This document shows positions 22,477-30,765 of a stretch of DNA of 34,591 bases, piece after piece (position 1 is the stretch's first letter; each line of letters begins with the position of its first letter). A model generated the notes under the pieces. The model worked only from the letters and a program-made list of their open reading frames with translations. It had not been told where the DNA came from and made no database searches. This stretch comes from Clostridia bacterium (lineage in GTDB: Bacteria; Bacillota; Clostridia; Christensenellales; CAG-1252), in the NCBI GenBank assembly GCA_017394805.1, contig JAFPXC010000016.1, positions 1-34,591 on the forward strand, given 5' to 3'. A program made the position numbers and the translations under genes.

Positions 22477-24765
22477 ATGAAGATAGAGAGTTTTACTTTT
22501 TACAAACCGTTGCATAACGAAGACGCCGAACCTTTCTTTTATAAAGACGAGGACTCGGGATTGTTGGTGGTGGCAGACGGCTTGGGCGGTTCGGGTAGTA
22601 CCGTGCACCGATTGGCTGCCGAGCGTTACAAGACGATTGACGCCGACCTGCGGGCGGCATTCCTACCCGAGTTGGCCGAATGGGATGCACCAAAGAAGGG
22701 AGAATCGGAGCAAGACGCTGAAATACCCACTTGGCTTGAACAGTACAAAAAGTGGGTGGACAAGATGCTTGAACCCATGATTGACGATGATCCCGACACG
22801 TCCGCCTTATGGGCGTCGCGCATTGTTATCGCTCGTTATGTGTATTACGTATTGTCTCACGATAATAAGCGTATGGTGGATCCAAACACGATTGAAGAGG
22901 TCGAGAAATTTATTAACGATGGTTTATGCGAGACCAAGCGCACTTTCGATTTGCGTGCCGGCACGATTACCTGTCAAATGGTATTGCCCACGACGTTGGT
23001 GTCTTTGCAGTATTATTGGTCGGAGGGTGATGACCTCGTCAAATATAATGTTTTATGGGCGGGGGATTCGCGTGCTTACGCATTGATGCCCGATAAAGGC
23101 TTGCGCCAGTTGTCCAAAGATCACGAAGATTCGTCCGGCGCCATCAATAAACTGTTCGGATTCAAGGCCAATGACGATGAACCACACCTACCGCAAAGTA
23201 GCATAACCATTGGTAAGTTCGATTCGCCGTGTGCGTTTTTTGTATGTAGCGACGGCTTGTTCGATCCTTTCTCGCCTATAGACAACTTGGGTGTGGAAAA
23301 GGCATTTCTCCAGGCGCTCGAAACCGCGACTACGTTCGACGAGTATCGGGACAACTTATACAAGTTCTACGAACCCATCGAGCAGGACGACCGTTCAATC
23401 GCGTTCGTTGCGTTGGGCTTTGCGTCTTTCGAGGCCTTCAAGCAGGCGTTTATTTCGCGCAAGGATGAAGTGTTCGAATTGTACGACAAATACCAACGCT
23501 ACAAGAATTATTTCCCCGTCGTCATTGGTGGAGAGGAAGATCCGACTGTCGTCATACGCAATCGTGCCAATTTGCGTAAGGCGGAGATTCTGCAGATGGT
23601 AGCCGAAGCCACCATTGCCGACATCAATGACAAAGGTAACGATCCCATCGTGTCCGAAGAATTGCGTCAGTTGTATCGCCAATCCTGCGAAGAGGGCAAG
23701 AAAAAGGCTGTCAAACGTAAGGAGAAAGAGGTCGTAGCAAACATTAAAAACGCGGTGAAACGGGATGAACCCATCTTCGATTCGATGCCCGATGTGTCGG
23801 CTTGGCAGGGCGTTGTCGTCGCTCGGAATGCTTGGGAGGCGGCCAAAAGCGAGGCGCATAATGCCACCGAAGCAGCGAAAGAGGCAAAACGTAACTTGGA
23901 GAAAGCGACTACTAAGTTGAATACGGAGATTGAGGACTTAATCAAAGTTGAGGAAAAGAAGAAGGAAGCGTTGAAACGGCAGAAGGAAGAGTGTGAGGCA
24001 CATCAAAAGGCGTACGAAAGAGTCTTGGCTGTTTTGAAAACACAAGAGTTGCACAAGGCCGAAAGTGCTTGGACGGGCCGCGAGGATGTGAAAAACCGCA
24101 CGGAGCAATTCACTCCGCTCAAGGAGCTTATCAAGCAATACGAAAAACGCGCCAAGTATTATTGCGATAATGTCAAATCTCTCGAAAAATCCATCACGTC
24201 GGAGGAAAAAGTTTCCAAACTGCGTGGTTTGCAATCCTGCCTGACCAATTACGATGAGCCGGTTAAGACGAATTATGCCGAGGTTCAAGACGGTGTTTGC
24301 CAAGTCAACGAATTACGTTCGAAAAAGGGTATTGCCGACAAAAAAGCGCTCGAAGCGAGTAACGATGTGCAGAGCAAAAAAGCTGCCTTCGATGCCGTCG
24401 TTGAAGGGCTGTCCGACGAAGCCGTATTGGCTATTGTTCGTCAACCTACACGTTATCTTACACCTGCTTATGTGCAAGAGTGGAATCTTCCCGTTTGCGT
24501 GAGCGATGTGTCCGCTAGCATAGAGGAATTCATTGAAGTGTTGAACAGTTACTATGCCGACGATGCAAAGTATGTCGGGCTTATAGATGCTTTTATTGCC
24601 CTTTCGGCGCCGAGTATGGTTGATAAATGGTTTAATCCTTCCAAATTACGCATTTGTCGCAGCTTTGCCTCCATCGACAAGGCAGAAGTACGAGCGGTAT
24701 GGAGCAAAGTGCAGCAATTGCTTGAAGACTATGATGAGTATTTGACGAACACGATGTGTATTTGA
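22477..24765 (+). CDS. PP2C-type phosphatase fused to a long helical/coiled-coil region
   Basis: The 762-residue protein has an N-terminal PP2C (PPM) phosphatase domain to about residue 320. All metal-binding Asp positions are kept: N14-E-D16, D34-G-L-G-G, SD259-G, and D304-D305 (normally DN). Residues about 375-620 are rich in K, E and A with heptad-like spacing (e.g. NLEKATTKLNTEIEDL), i.e. coiled coil. The last 140 residues are a separate helical domain. No transmembrane segment is seen. It starts 15 bp after the kinase stop with AGAGAGGAG, and a terminator follows. It should dephosphorylate the kinase's targets, possibly the VWA proteins. Confidence 0.92.
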   Translation: MKIESFTFYKPLHNEDAEPFFYKDEDSGLLVVADGLGGSGSTVHRLAAERYKTIDADLRAAFLPELAEWDAPKKGESEQDAEIPTWLEQYKKWVDKMLEPMIDDDPDTSALWASRIVIARYVYYVLSHDNKRMVDPNTIEEVEKFINDGLCETKRTFDLRAGTITCQMVLPTTLVSLQYYWSEGDDLVKYNVLWAGDSRAYALMPDKGLRQLSKDHEDSSGAINKLFGFKANDDEPHLPQSSITIGKFDSPCAFFVCSDGLFDPFSPIDNLGVEKAFLQALETATTFDEYRDNLYKFYEPIEQDDRSIAFVALGFASFEAFKQAFISRKDEVFELYDKYQRYKNYFPVVIGGEEDPTVVIRNRANLRKAEILQMVAEATIADINDKGNDPIVSEELRQLYRQSCEEGKKKAVKRKEKEVVANIKNAVKRDEPIFDSMPDVSAWQGVVVARNAWEAAKSEAHNATEAAKEAKRNLEKATTKLNTEIEDLIKVEEKKKEALKRQKEECEAHQKAYERVLAVLKTQELHKAESAWTGREDVKNRTEQFTPLKELIKQYEKRAKYYCDNVKSLEKSITSEEKVSKLRGLQSCLTNYDEPVKTNYAEVQDGVCQVNELRSKKGIADKKALEASNDVQSKKAAFDAVVEGLSDEAVLAIVRQPTRYLTPAYVQEWNLPVCVSDVSASIEEFIEVLNSYYADDAKYVGLIDAFIALSAPSMVDKWFNPSKLRICRSFASIDKAEVRAVWSKVQQLLEDYDEYLTNTMCI

Positions 24766-24826
24766 TTTGGCTTATTGGCAAAAGTTGGGGCGCAGAAAGT
24801 TCTAACTAATCACACACCATTTGCAT

Positions 24827-24857
24827 CCCCTTGGCCTTGTGCCGAGGGGATTTTTTG
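24827..24857 (+). terminator. Terminator of the kinase/phosphatase cluster
   Basis: CCCCTTGGC (24827-24835) pairs with GCCGAGGGG (24841-24849) with one mismatch (a T-G wobble); ATTTTTT follows. Confidence 0.85.
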
Positions 24858-24887
24858 TCAATAGATATAAATATTGCTTCGTCCGAC

Positions 24888-24909
24888 AAAAAAAACCGCC
24901 TTGCGGCGG
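24888..24909 (-). terminator. Terminator of the secreted-protein locus
   Basis: On the minus strand CCGCC (24909-24905), loop GCAA, GGCGG (24900-24896), then a run of eight T. The GCAA loop is a stable GNRA tetraloop. Confidence 0.85.
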
Positions 24910-24933
24910 GTAAACTATGCTTTCGGTTGAGTT

Positions 24934-25644
24934 CTATTCGTAGGATACGGTCGACGTACCCGAAACGTCCAAATCGGTCGATTGATTGTGGAATTTGTGA
25001 CTCCAATCGACGTTGGCCTCGGTGGTGGTCGAGTCGCAACGCACGACGATGATCGTCGTATAGGCGGCGGGCAGGGTAAACGTGGCGGTATAGGAGCTGC
25101 TGAGGCTCGTGGTGGGCTTCACCCAAGTGTCGTGCGTGCTGCCGTCGTCGTAGTACGCGTAGATGAAGATGAGCGCGCCGTCCGAGGTGTACCAGGACGG
25201 AATACCCGTCACGGTGTAGTCGTAACTGTCCGCCGTCACGGTGATGCCCGTGCCGATGACGTAACTGATGTCGTACGTGCCCGACTTGGTGAGTACGATA
25301 TTGTTGTCGCCGTCTTTCGTATAGGGCGGCGTACAAGCGGCCACGGTGTCGTTCCAACTGTCTTGGGTGGCGTTGTACACTTTGAATTTGTTGCCGCCCA
25401 CGATGGATTTGTCGTTGTAGGTGTACGTCCCCGCCGAATAGGTCATCGTGTTGGCGTTGGCCGCCGTCCAATCTCCGCCGAGGCCCAATACGTGGCAGAC
25501 GTCGGGGGAGGGCAGAGCGGCCGAAATATTCACCACGACGGGCGTGGCGTTCACCGAATATACGGCAAAAGCACTGCCTACTGCGGTCAGCGCCAGTATC
25601 AATGCAATCACTATGGTTATGCTTTTTGCCAATGCCTTATTCAA
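24934..25644 (-). CDS. Secreted protein, SipW-type leader, carbohydrate-binding-like
   Basis: The 236-residue product has an N-terminal signal (hydrophobic to residue 27) ending in AFAVYSVNATP. That motif is shared with the 290-residue protein at 26711-27583, so both are probably cut by the peptidase encoded at 25953. The mature part is beta-rich with many Tyr, Trp, Thr and Ser. The section to about residue 130 (LGLGGDWTAANANTM, then SGTYDISYV) resembles small starch-binding/SusE-like modules. The start codon appears to be TTG at 25644, with AAGGAA upstream. It is likely a surface or matrix component; the exact family is not recognised. Confidence 0.8.
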   Translation of the reverse strand: MNKALAKSITIVIALILALTAVGSAFAVYSVNATPVVVNISAALPSPDVCHVLGLGGDWTAANANTMTYSAGTYTYNDKSIVGGNKFKVYNATQDSWNDTVAACTPPYTKDGDNNIVLTKSGTYDISYVIGTGITVTADSYDYTVTGIPSWYTSDGALIFIYAYYDDGSTHDTWVKPTTSLSSSYTATFTLPAAYTTIIVVRCDSTTTEANVDWSHKFHNQSTDLDVSGTSTVSYE

Positions 25645-25952
25645 CGTCGTTCCTTCTTTTCGTTGTCGTATTTCGTTTTATGTCGGCTATGCCGTTTTTA
25701 ACGCCTTATCACGACGGGACCATATCCATGTCACGCGCGTCATTCCGAGTTTATCGAGGAATCCCCTCGGTAGAGGCACTCCCATCTATCTCACCACCAT
25801 CGGCGGTTATATCCAACCATATCCCAAACGCTTGCATTTGGATTTCTCCCGCTCGTGGTTCGAGCGGATTTCACCCGCGTGAAGCGGTCCTTCGGCTACG
25901 TCGCATTGACGACTTCGCTCAGGATGGCACTATGCGCCAATTTCTCCCGAGG
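25645..25952. repeat. Intergenic repeats and mini-hairpin array
   Basis: No gene is supported here. The right part (about 25830-25980) is a second array of short hairpins: CCGCTCG/CGAGCGG, CCGC-GTGAA-GCGG, GGCACTATGCGCC and CCGAGGC-TAT-GCCTCGG (25961-25977), most joined by ATTTCTC or ATTTCAC. The left part holds GTCATTCCGAG...CGAGGAATC and GACGACTTCGCTCAGGATG, typical of dispersed intergenic repeats. The array runs into the 3' end of the signal peptidase gene. Confidence 0.75.
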
Positions 25953-26615
25953 CTATGCCTCGGATTTCTCCTCTTCCGGTAGGTCTTCCGGTTCCAACAC
26001 CTTCTCCTTGTCCTTGATGGCGTCGTACACCAGCCACGCCGCTATTGCGATACCCAGGGCCAACGCTATGGCGGCTATGCCCCAGCCGCTTTGGATAAAG
26101 GTGACGAAAGTGCCTGCTTTCGGGCCCCAGTTGGCCACCATAATGCCCTTGAACTCCTCGCGCGTGCGGTCGCCGTCCGTATTGTTGTTGGCGTCGCCCT
26201 GCGTCACGTAGAAGGTCCTGCCCGAGCCGTCCGTGTAGATACCCACGATACGGTGGATAATAATCACGTTGTCTTGGGGGAAGGTGACGATATCGAGGTC
26301 TTTCAGTTCGTCCGAGGGCTTGAGATTGCGCACGATCACCAGCTCGCCTCTTGCGAACTGCGTATCGCCCAATGCCTCTATGTCTTCCTTGCGGAAATTG
26401 TCGGGGTGTACGGCGTACATGGAATTGCTGGCCACCACGTAGGCGTTGTAGCCCGCGAAGCCGAAGCCGCCGCCCGTTCCTTTGAAGCGACCGACCACGC
26501 CGATGATACCAAAAAGGATAATCGCCAATATCACCACGTAAAAAACGATATTGCCGATTATCTTCAGGATTCGTACGGTCGTATTCGGTTTGTTGAAATA
26601 CTCTTTTGCTTGCAT
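25953..26615 (-). CDS. sipW: Signal peptidase I, SipW (ER-like) type
   Basis: This 220-residue membrane peptidase has a transmembrane segment at about 20-42, then VASNSM with nucleophile S65. LKDLDIVTF leads to VIIIHRIVG, where H121 replaces the lysine of ordinary bacterial signal peptidase I, and QGDANNNTD follows (acidic residue D141 or D147). A Ser-His-Asp site defines the SipW/archaeal/ER type, which in Bacillus processes matrix proteins such as TasA. A second span lies at about 178-202. The gene is flanked by three secreted proteins with a common cleavage motif. Its last residues (EEKSEA) are encoded by the first unit of the mini-hairpin array. Confidence 0.92.
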   Translation of the reverse strand: MQAKEYFNKPNTTVRILKIIGNIVFYVVILAIILFGIIGVVGRFKGTGGGFGFAGYNAYVVASNSMYAVHPDNFRKEDIEALGDTQFARGELVIVRNLKPSDELKDLDIVTFPQDNVIIIHRIVGIYTDGSGRTFYVTQGDANNNTDGDRTREEFKGIMVANWGPKAGTFVTFIQSGWGIAAIALALGIAIAAWLVYDAIKDKEKVLEPEDLPEEEKSEA

Positions 26616-26648
26616 CTTGTCCTACATTTCCAACCTTATGCGAGGGCG

Positions 26649-26688
26649 GTCCCCAAAGGGGACACCGCACGGCGTTTACCGTGCGGTG
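26649..26688. other. Double hairpin between the 290-residue protein and sipW
   Basis: GTCCCC-AAA-GGGGAC (26649-26663) and CACCGCACGG-CGTTTA-CCGTGCGGTG (26663-26688) adjoin each other. No T run follows on either strand, so this is more likely a processing or stability element that keeps sipW mRNA below that of its substrates than a strict terminator. Confidence 0.6.
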
Positions 26689-26710
26689 CTTTGGTTTAGG
26701 TTAGGTGTGC

Positions 26711-27583
26711 TTAGGATCCTGCTACGGCTACCCAAATTTGACCGCTCGTATTCACGTAGATGTCATAGGTGCCGTTGGCGTCGATTTGCACGTTGCCGTC
26801 GCCGTCGATACCGGAAACGCCGGTGACGGTATTATTGCTTTCTTGACCGCTGTACCAAGTGGCGCTGGTCTCATAGCCCTTGACGACTTTGATGCTGTCG
26901 CCCGCTTGCAAGGTGACGGAGGCTTTCTTGGCTTGGTTGCCTTCACCCGGCGTGTCGTTCATCAACACGCTGGTGGCGCAGGGATACCAAGCGGTGACGC
27001 CGTTGACGGTGCCGACTACGTAGTACGCGTTGTCGTCATAGGTGAACACGCTGCCCGCGACTTTGGCCCAGGTCAAGGTCAAGGTGCCGGTCGTCTCGGC
27101 TGCGCTCGCGAAGTCGGCGATATCCGCGGCCTTCAGAGCGACGGTGATACGCACGGCCACGGGAGTGGCGGAGAGGGCGATGTCATAGCCCGCGCCGGTG
27201 GCGGAGGCGGTGATGTCGGTGGACAGGCTGCCGCCCACAGCGGTCAGCAGGTTGACGGTTACGTCAACGTGAGAGGCCAAGGTGCCCGTCAAAGCGGCGG
27301 TGAAGAGACCGTGCACACCGTCGGCCAACGCACCGTTGGTGATAGCGAGTACGACGTCCACGGTTTGCGTGGTGAGGTCGGGCGAGAAGGCGTCGTCGAA
27401 GTCGACGTCGGCCAATACGGCGCTGTTGTCGGCGTTCTTGAATTGCATATTGACCACTTGATAGCCCGCGCTGATGCTGACTACCTTGTTGGTAGCGTTC
27501 ACGCTGTACAAAGCGAAGCAGCTACCTGCCACGGCGGCGACCAATACGATTGCGATAAGGGAAACTAATAATTTCTTCTTCAT
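26711..27583 (-). CDS. Secreted matrix-like protein with SipW-type leader
   Basis: The 290-residue protein has a signal peptide with cleavage region CFALYSVNATNKVV, matching the 236-residue protein at 24934-25644. The mature part (about 30-200) is a long beta-sandwich-like domain rich in Ala, Thr and Val with few Cys. The C-terminal 70 residues (VTLQAGDSIKVV, then GTYDIYVNTSGQIWVAV) resemble the small beta modules of starch-binding proteins. AGGAGGTAACC precedes the ATG. TasA/camelysin-like structural proteins have a similar setting, but no clear sequence signature of that family is visible. Confidence 0.8.
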   Translation of the reverse strand: MKKKLLVSLIAIVLVAAVAGSCFALYSVNATNKVVSISAGYQVVNMQFKNADNSAVLADVDFDDAFSPDLTTQTVDVVLAITNGALADGVHGLFTAALTGTLASHVDVTVNLLTAVGGSLSTDITASATGAGYDIALSATPVAVRITVALKAADIADFASAAETTGTLTLTWAKVAGSVFTYDDNAYYVVGTVNGVTAWYPCATSVLMNDTPGEGNQAKKASVTLQAGDSIKVVKGYETSATWYSGQESNNTVTGVSGIDGDGNVQIDANGTYDIYVNTSGQIWVAVAGS

Positions 27584-27598
27584 ATCGGTTACCTCCTA

Positions 27599-28084
27599 TT
27601 ATGCCTTGACGAAGCTCAAGGTCATGGTACCACCGCAAGCGGTGCAATCTGCTTCGGTCAACGCAGAGGGCACGCTGATTTTGGCGTAGTAGGTGGTGGT
27701 GGTGTCGATGCCGGTCACGGAGATGCTGCCTGCACCGGTTTGGGTTTTGCCCGCCACGGCCGAAGTGCAAGCGGCGTCGGTGAACAACGCGACGGTCACG
27801 TCGTCGAGGTCTTGCTCACCCACGTTGGCCAAAGTGATGGTCAAAGTGCCGGTGTCGGTGACGCTCGTCGATTTGGTCACGTCGCATTGAATGGTGTACA
27901 CCACGGGCGTACCGGGGTTGACAGTGATAGCCGTCTCGGAGCAGCTATCCAAGCTCAACTTCAAATAGGAGTCGGCGGTAAGAGTGCCCGTGATGGGGGT
28001 TGCGCTATTGTAACTGACGGCCAGAGCGGTGCCCGCGATGGCTACGCACAGTACAACGGCTACGATAAGTAATATCTTCTTCAT
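27599..28084 (-). CDS. Small secreted protein, first gene of the SipW locus
   Basis: This 161-residue protein has an N-terminal signal (to about residue 23) followed by LAVSYNSATPITG, a variant of the motif shared by the other two exported proteins. The mature part, about 135 residues, is beta-rich with repeated T/V strands (GTLTITLANVGEQDLDDV) and six Cys residues, and looks like a single Ig-like or TasA-like domain. AAGGAGGA precedes its ATG. It is the first gene after the promoter at 28141-28169 and is separated by 15 bp from the 290-residue protein gene. Confidence 0.78.
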   Translation of the reverse strand: MKKILLIVAVVLCVAIAGTALAVSYNSATPITGTLTADSYLKLSLDSCSETAITVNPGTPVVYTIQCDVTKSTSVTDTGTLTITLANVGEQDLDDVTVALFTDAACTSAVAGKTQTGAGSISVTGIDTTTTYYAKISVPSALTEADCTACGGTMTLSFVKA

Positions 28085-28140
28085 TCAAAATCCTCCTTAT
28101 AATTTGTACCCGCCCTCGCATGGTTGGGTAACTTACTCAT

Positions 28141-28169
28141 ATTATACTACGCGCGTGCGACGATTGCAA
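28141..28169 (-). promoter_or_regulatory. Promoter of the SipW/secreted-protein operon
   Basis: On the minus strand: TTGCAA (28169-28164), 17-bp spacer, TATAAT (28146-28141), giving a leader of about 50 nt. Confidence 0.7.
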
Positions 28170-28597
28170 TAGTCAATTTTTTGTTTTTTCGCCAAACAGT
28201 TCATTCGCCGAACAATGTGCGCGAATACCCCTGCAAAAACGGGGGGTTTTCGCTACCAAACGCCGAAAAGCATTAATATTTTTTTATCAAAAGCGGCGCA
28301 CTTTTCGGGCGTGCGGCGCGTGTTCGTTCCCGTTGTGTTTTCTCTTGCCGTCCAACGCGGGGTACCGTCCCGTTCGATTCGTGCCTTAGGTTTTTTCGCC
28401 CCGTCGCGGGCGTTTTGCCCTACTTGTCGGCGTTAGGCTTGCGTGTATCGTTTTTCTTCGCGGTTTCGCGGGCGTTCTCTCGGCGCACGCGGGCGTTCTC
28501 TCGGCGCACGCGGCGTTCGACCGTCGCTCGTCGCGCGCCCGTTTGCCTATGGCAAACTCACGCGCCCGCCTTATGCGTAATTTAGTAATTTTGTATA
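28170..28597. other. Intergenic region with a 21-bp tandem duplication
   Basis: No gene is supported between the divergent promoters. The region holds a weak C/G hairpin (ACCCCTGCAAAAACGGGGGG with a T run, near 28228) and an exact tandem repeat of 21 bp starting GGGCGTTCTCTCGGCGCACG (28470-28490 and 28491-28511). Confidence 0.7.
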
Positions 28598-28626
28598 TTG
28601 ACAAGGCTATTTGTAGGTGTTACAAT
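28598..28626 (+). promoter_or_regulatory. Promoter of the esterase lipoprotein gene
   Basis: TTGACA (28598-28603), 17-bp spacer, TACAAT (28621-28626). The resulting leader is about 130 nt long, with no riboswitch recognised. Confidence 0.75.
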
Positions 28627-28765
28627 GATAATGCGGTATTTTTCGCTCTTTTTCGTTTGTGTGTGCCACCGTACACCGAGCGGACGTGGCCCGAATTGCC
28701 CAAGGCGCTACGCGCGTGAGTGCGAGCGCCGTGCGCGTCAATATGCGCGCTACGAGGAGTTGTGT

Positions 28766-30700
28766 ATGAAAAGATTGCTTGTGCTTGCTTTGATTTGCGT
28801 GTTTTTCATGGGCGCGTGCTGTTTGACCGCTTGCGGCAACAAGTCGTTTACCGTTCGGTTCGATCCCAATTACGAAGGGGCCGAGGTCGTCGAGGTGGTC
28901 GTTGCCAAGGACGATTTGGGCAAGGTGCCCGTCCTCACCCGCGAGGGCTACTATTTCGACGGCTGGTTTACGGACAAGGAATGCACGTCCCCGGCAGGCA
29001 TTTCCGCCGGCGGCACGGTCATCGGCACCAACAACACCTACTACGCCAAGTGGTCGCCCAACCAACCCGACGCGGGTGGTCAATCTTCGACGGGCAACGA
29101 TGCGGGCGACAATAATCAAACCCCCAACGAAAACGATAACGGAAATAGCGGCGATAGCGGCGATAACGGCGGCTCGGGCACCACGCCCGTCAACCCCGAT
29201 CAAGGCCAGGGTGAACAAGAGCAGGGCGGCACCGAGGAGCCTTCGGTGACCTTGACGTCCATCTCCGCCACCTATGCGGGCGCGGTCAAGCGCGGCGCGG
29301 CCTTAGATAAGGCCGCCGTCACTGTCACGGCCACCTATTCGGACGGTAGCGAGAAAGTCGTCACCGCCTACGCGTTGTCGCAGGACTACGCCGCGATGAA
29401 CGACGAGCATTCGGTCACGGTCCGCTACCAAGAGGGCGCGGTAGCCAAGGAATGCACGATGACCTACGAGATCGTCGCGGACGCGTACGCCCCCGCCGAG
29501 GACGGCAACGTCTATTTCACCAACATCAAAGGTTGGGACGCCGTCTACGCCTACGCCTGGTCGGGCGACGGCGAGAGCGCAACGAGCAATGCCGCGTGGC
29601 CGGGCGAAGCGTGCGCGTTCGTCGCCACCAACGAGTTCGCGCAGGCCGTTTACGCCTACGATTTGACGGGCAAATCTTTCGAGAAGATCATCTTCAACAA
29701 CAGAGGTCAAGGAGAACAAACGGTGGATATCACGCTGACCGCAGACGTCAACGGTTACTATCCCACCGACAAGCAGGGAGATAAATACGACGTGAGCCCC
29801 TATCAAGACAAATACGTGGGCGCCGCGCTCGGCACCGTCACCGCGCACGAATTTACGGGTGTGGGCACTTGGGCCAAGGACGGCGTCAAGAAAGTGCATA
29901 TCTACACCCCCGCAGGGTACGACGCCGCCGACACCACCAAGCAATACAAGGTGCTGTATATGTTCGACGGGCAAAACCTCTTCGACCGCTACGACGTGGA
30001 GGGTGGTAGCGCCACCCGTTGGGGCGTCAACACGGCTTTGGCCGTGGCGGGCGTGGATTGTATCGTGGTCGGCGTGGACAACGGCGAGGATACGGACGGC
30101 CTCAATATGCATTGGCGCGACAAGCAGTTGACGATGGCCGAGGATAGTTTCGGCTCCTTGTCCTCGTTGACGCGGGCGGGCGGCAACGACGAGACCGCCT
30201 ACTACCAAAATGGTACGCTGGATTTGTTGGGCGATTTCATTCGCAATACGCTCATTCCCTATATCAATGCGAATTACAACGTCTATACGGGGCGCGAGGA
30301 CACCCTCATCGCGGGCAGCAGTTCGGGCGGCCTGGCGGCCTTCTATTTGGGGTTGCGCGATAGCGACCTCTATTCGGTCGTGGGTGCGTTCTCTCCCGCC
30401 ACCGCGTTGTTCGACCTCACCACGTGGCAGGCGTTCCTCGCCCGCGACGAGCAGGTGGCGGCGCGCGCCTATCCGCAGGCAATGTTCGTCTACTGCGGCC
30501 ATGGCGAAGGCTCGGACGACTTGGAAAACGCGCTCTACGACTATGGCGAGACGGCGGGCGCCGTCAAGTTGGAAGCCTTGCTCCGTGCGGTCGGCTACGA
30601 CGAGTTCGGTCGCGTCGGCACTTCGTTTACCGTGGGTGCTGTGCACAACGAGGGCGCATGGCGCGCGGCGTTTAAGACGTTCATCGACTTTGCGTTCTGA
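28766..30700 (+). CDS. Modular surface lipoprotein with a C-terminal esterase
   Basis: The 644-residue protein begins with a lipoprotein signal (CCLTACG, lipidated Cys about residue 22). Next come a Listeria-Bacteroides (Flg_new) repeat ending GYYFDGWFTD...YYAKW, a Gly/Asn/Asp/Gln linker, a Big_3-like Ig domain (LTSISATYAG...TATYSDGSEKVV), and a CBM26-like module (VYFTNIKGWDAVYAYAW...IIFNNRGQGEQTVDI). The last 290 residues are a putative esterase (PF00756 type) with YMFDGQNLFD and nucleophile elbow GSSSGG. A probable catalytic His is in FTVGAVHNEGAW. It likely trims acylated glycans at the cell surface. The ATG at 28766 has GAGGAG upstream; the in-frame start at 28598 is within the promoter. 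Confidence 0.88.
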   Translation: MKRLLVLALICVFFMGACCLTACGNKSFTVRFDPNYEGAEVVEVVVAKDDLGKVPVLTREGYYFDGWFTDKECTSPAGISAGGTVIGTNNTYYAKWSPNQPDAGGQSSTGNDAGDNNQTPNENDNGNSGDSGDNGGSGTTPVNPDQGQGEQEQGGTEEPSVTLTSISATYAGAVKRGAALDKAAVTVTATYSDGSEKVVTAYALSQDYAAMNDEHSVTVRYQEGAVAKECTMTYEIVADAYAPAEDGNVYFTNIKGWDAVYAYAWSGDGESATSNAAWPGEACAFVATNEFAQAVYAYDLTGKSFEKIIFNNRGQGEQTVDITLTADVNGYYPTDKQGDKYDVSPYQDKYVGAALGTVTAHEFTGVGTWAKDGVKKVHIYTPAGYDAADTTKQYKVLYMFDGQNLFDRYDVEGGSATRWGVNTALAVAGVDCIVVGVDNGEDTDGLNMHWRDKQLTMAEDSFGSLSSLTRAGGNDETAYYQNGTLDLLGDFIRNTLIPYINANYNVYTGREDTLIAGSSSGGLAAFYLGLRDSDLYSVVGAFSPATALFDLTTWQAFLARDEQVAARAYPQAMFVYCGHGEGSDDLENALYDYGETAGAVKLEALLRAVGYDEFGRVGTSFTVGAVHNEGAWRAAFKTFIDFAF

Positions 30701-30765
30701 CGAATGCGTAAACTAATTAAAAGTCGCGCACACGCGCGCATTTATAATTTATAAGGAGAAATGTT

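Noticed and set aside
17498..24765. Full tellurite-resistance (ter) operon
   Set aside because: Only the VWA/kinase/phosphatase part resembles it; no TerB, TerC, TerD/E/Z or ATP-grasp genes are in the window.
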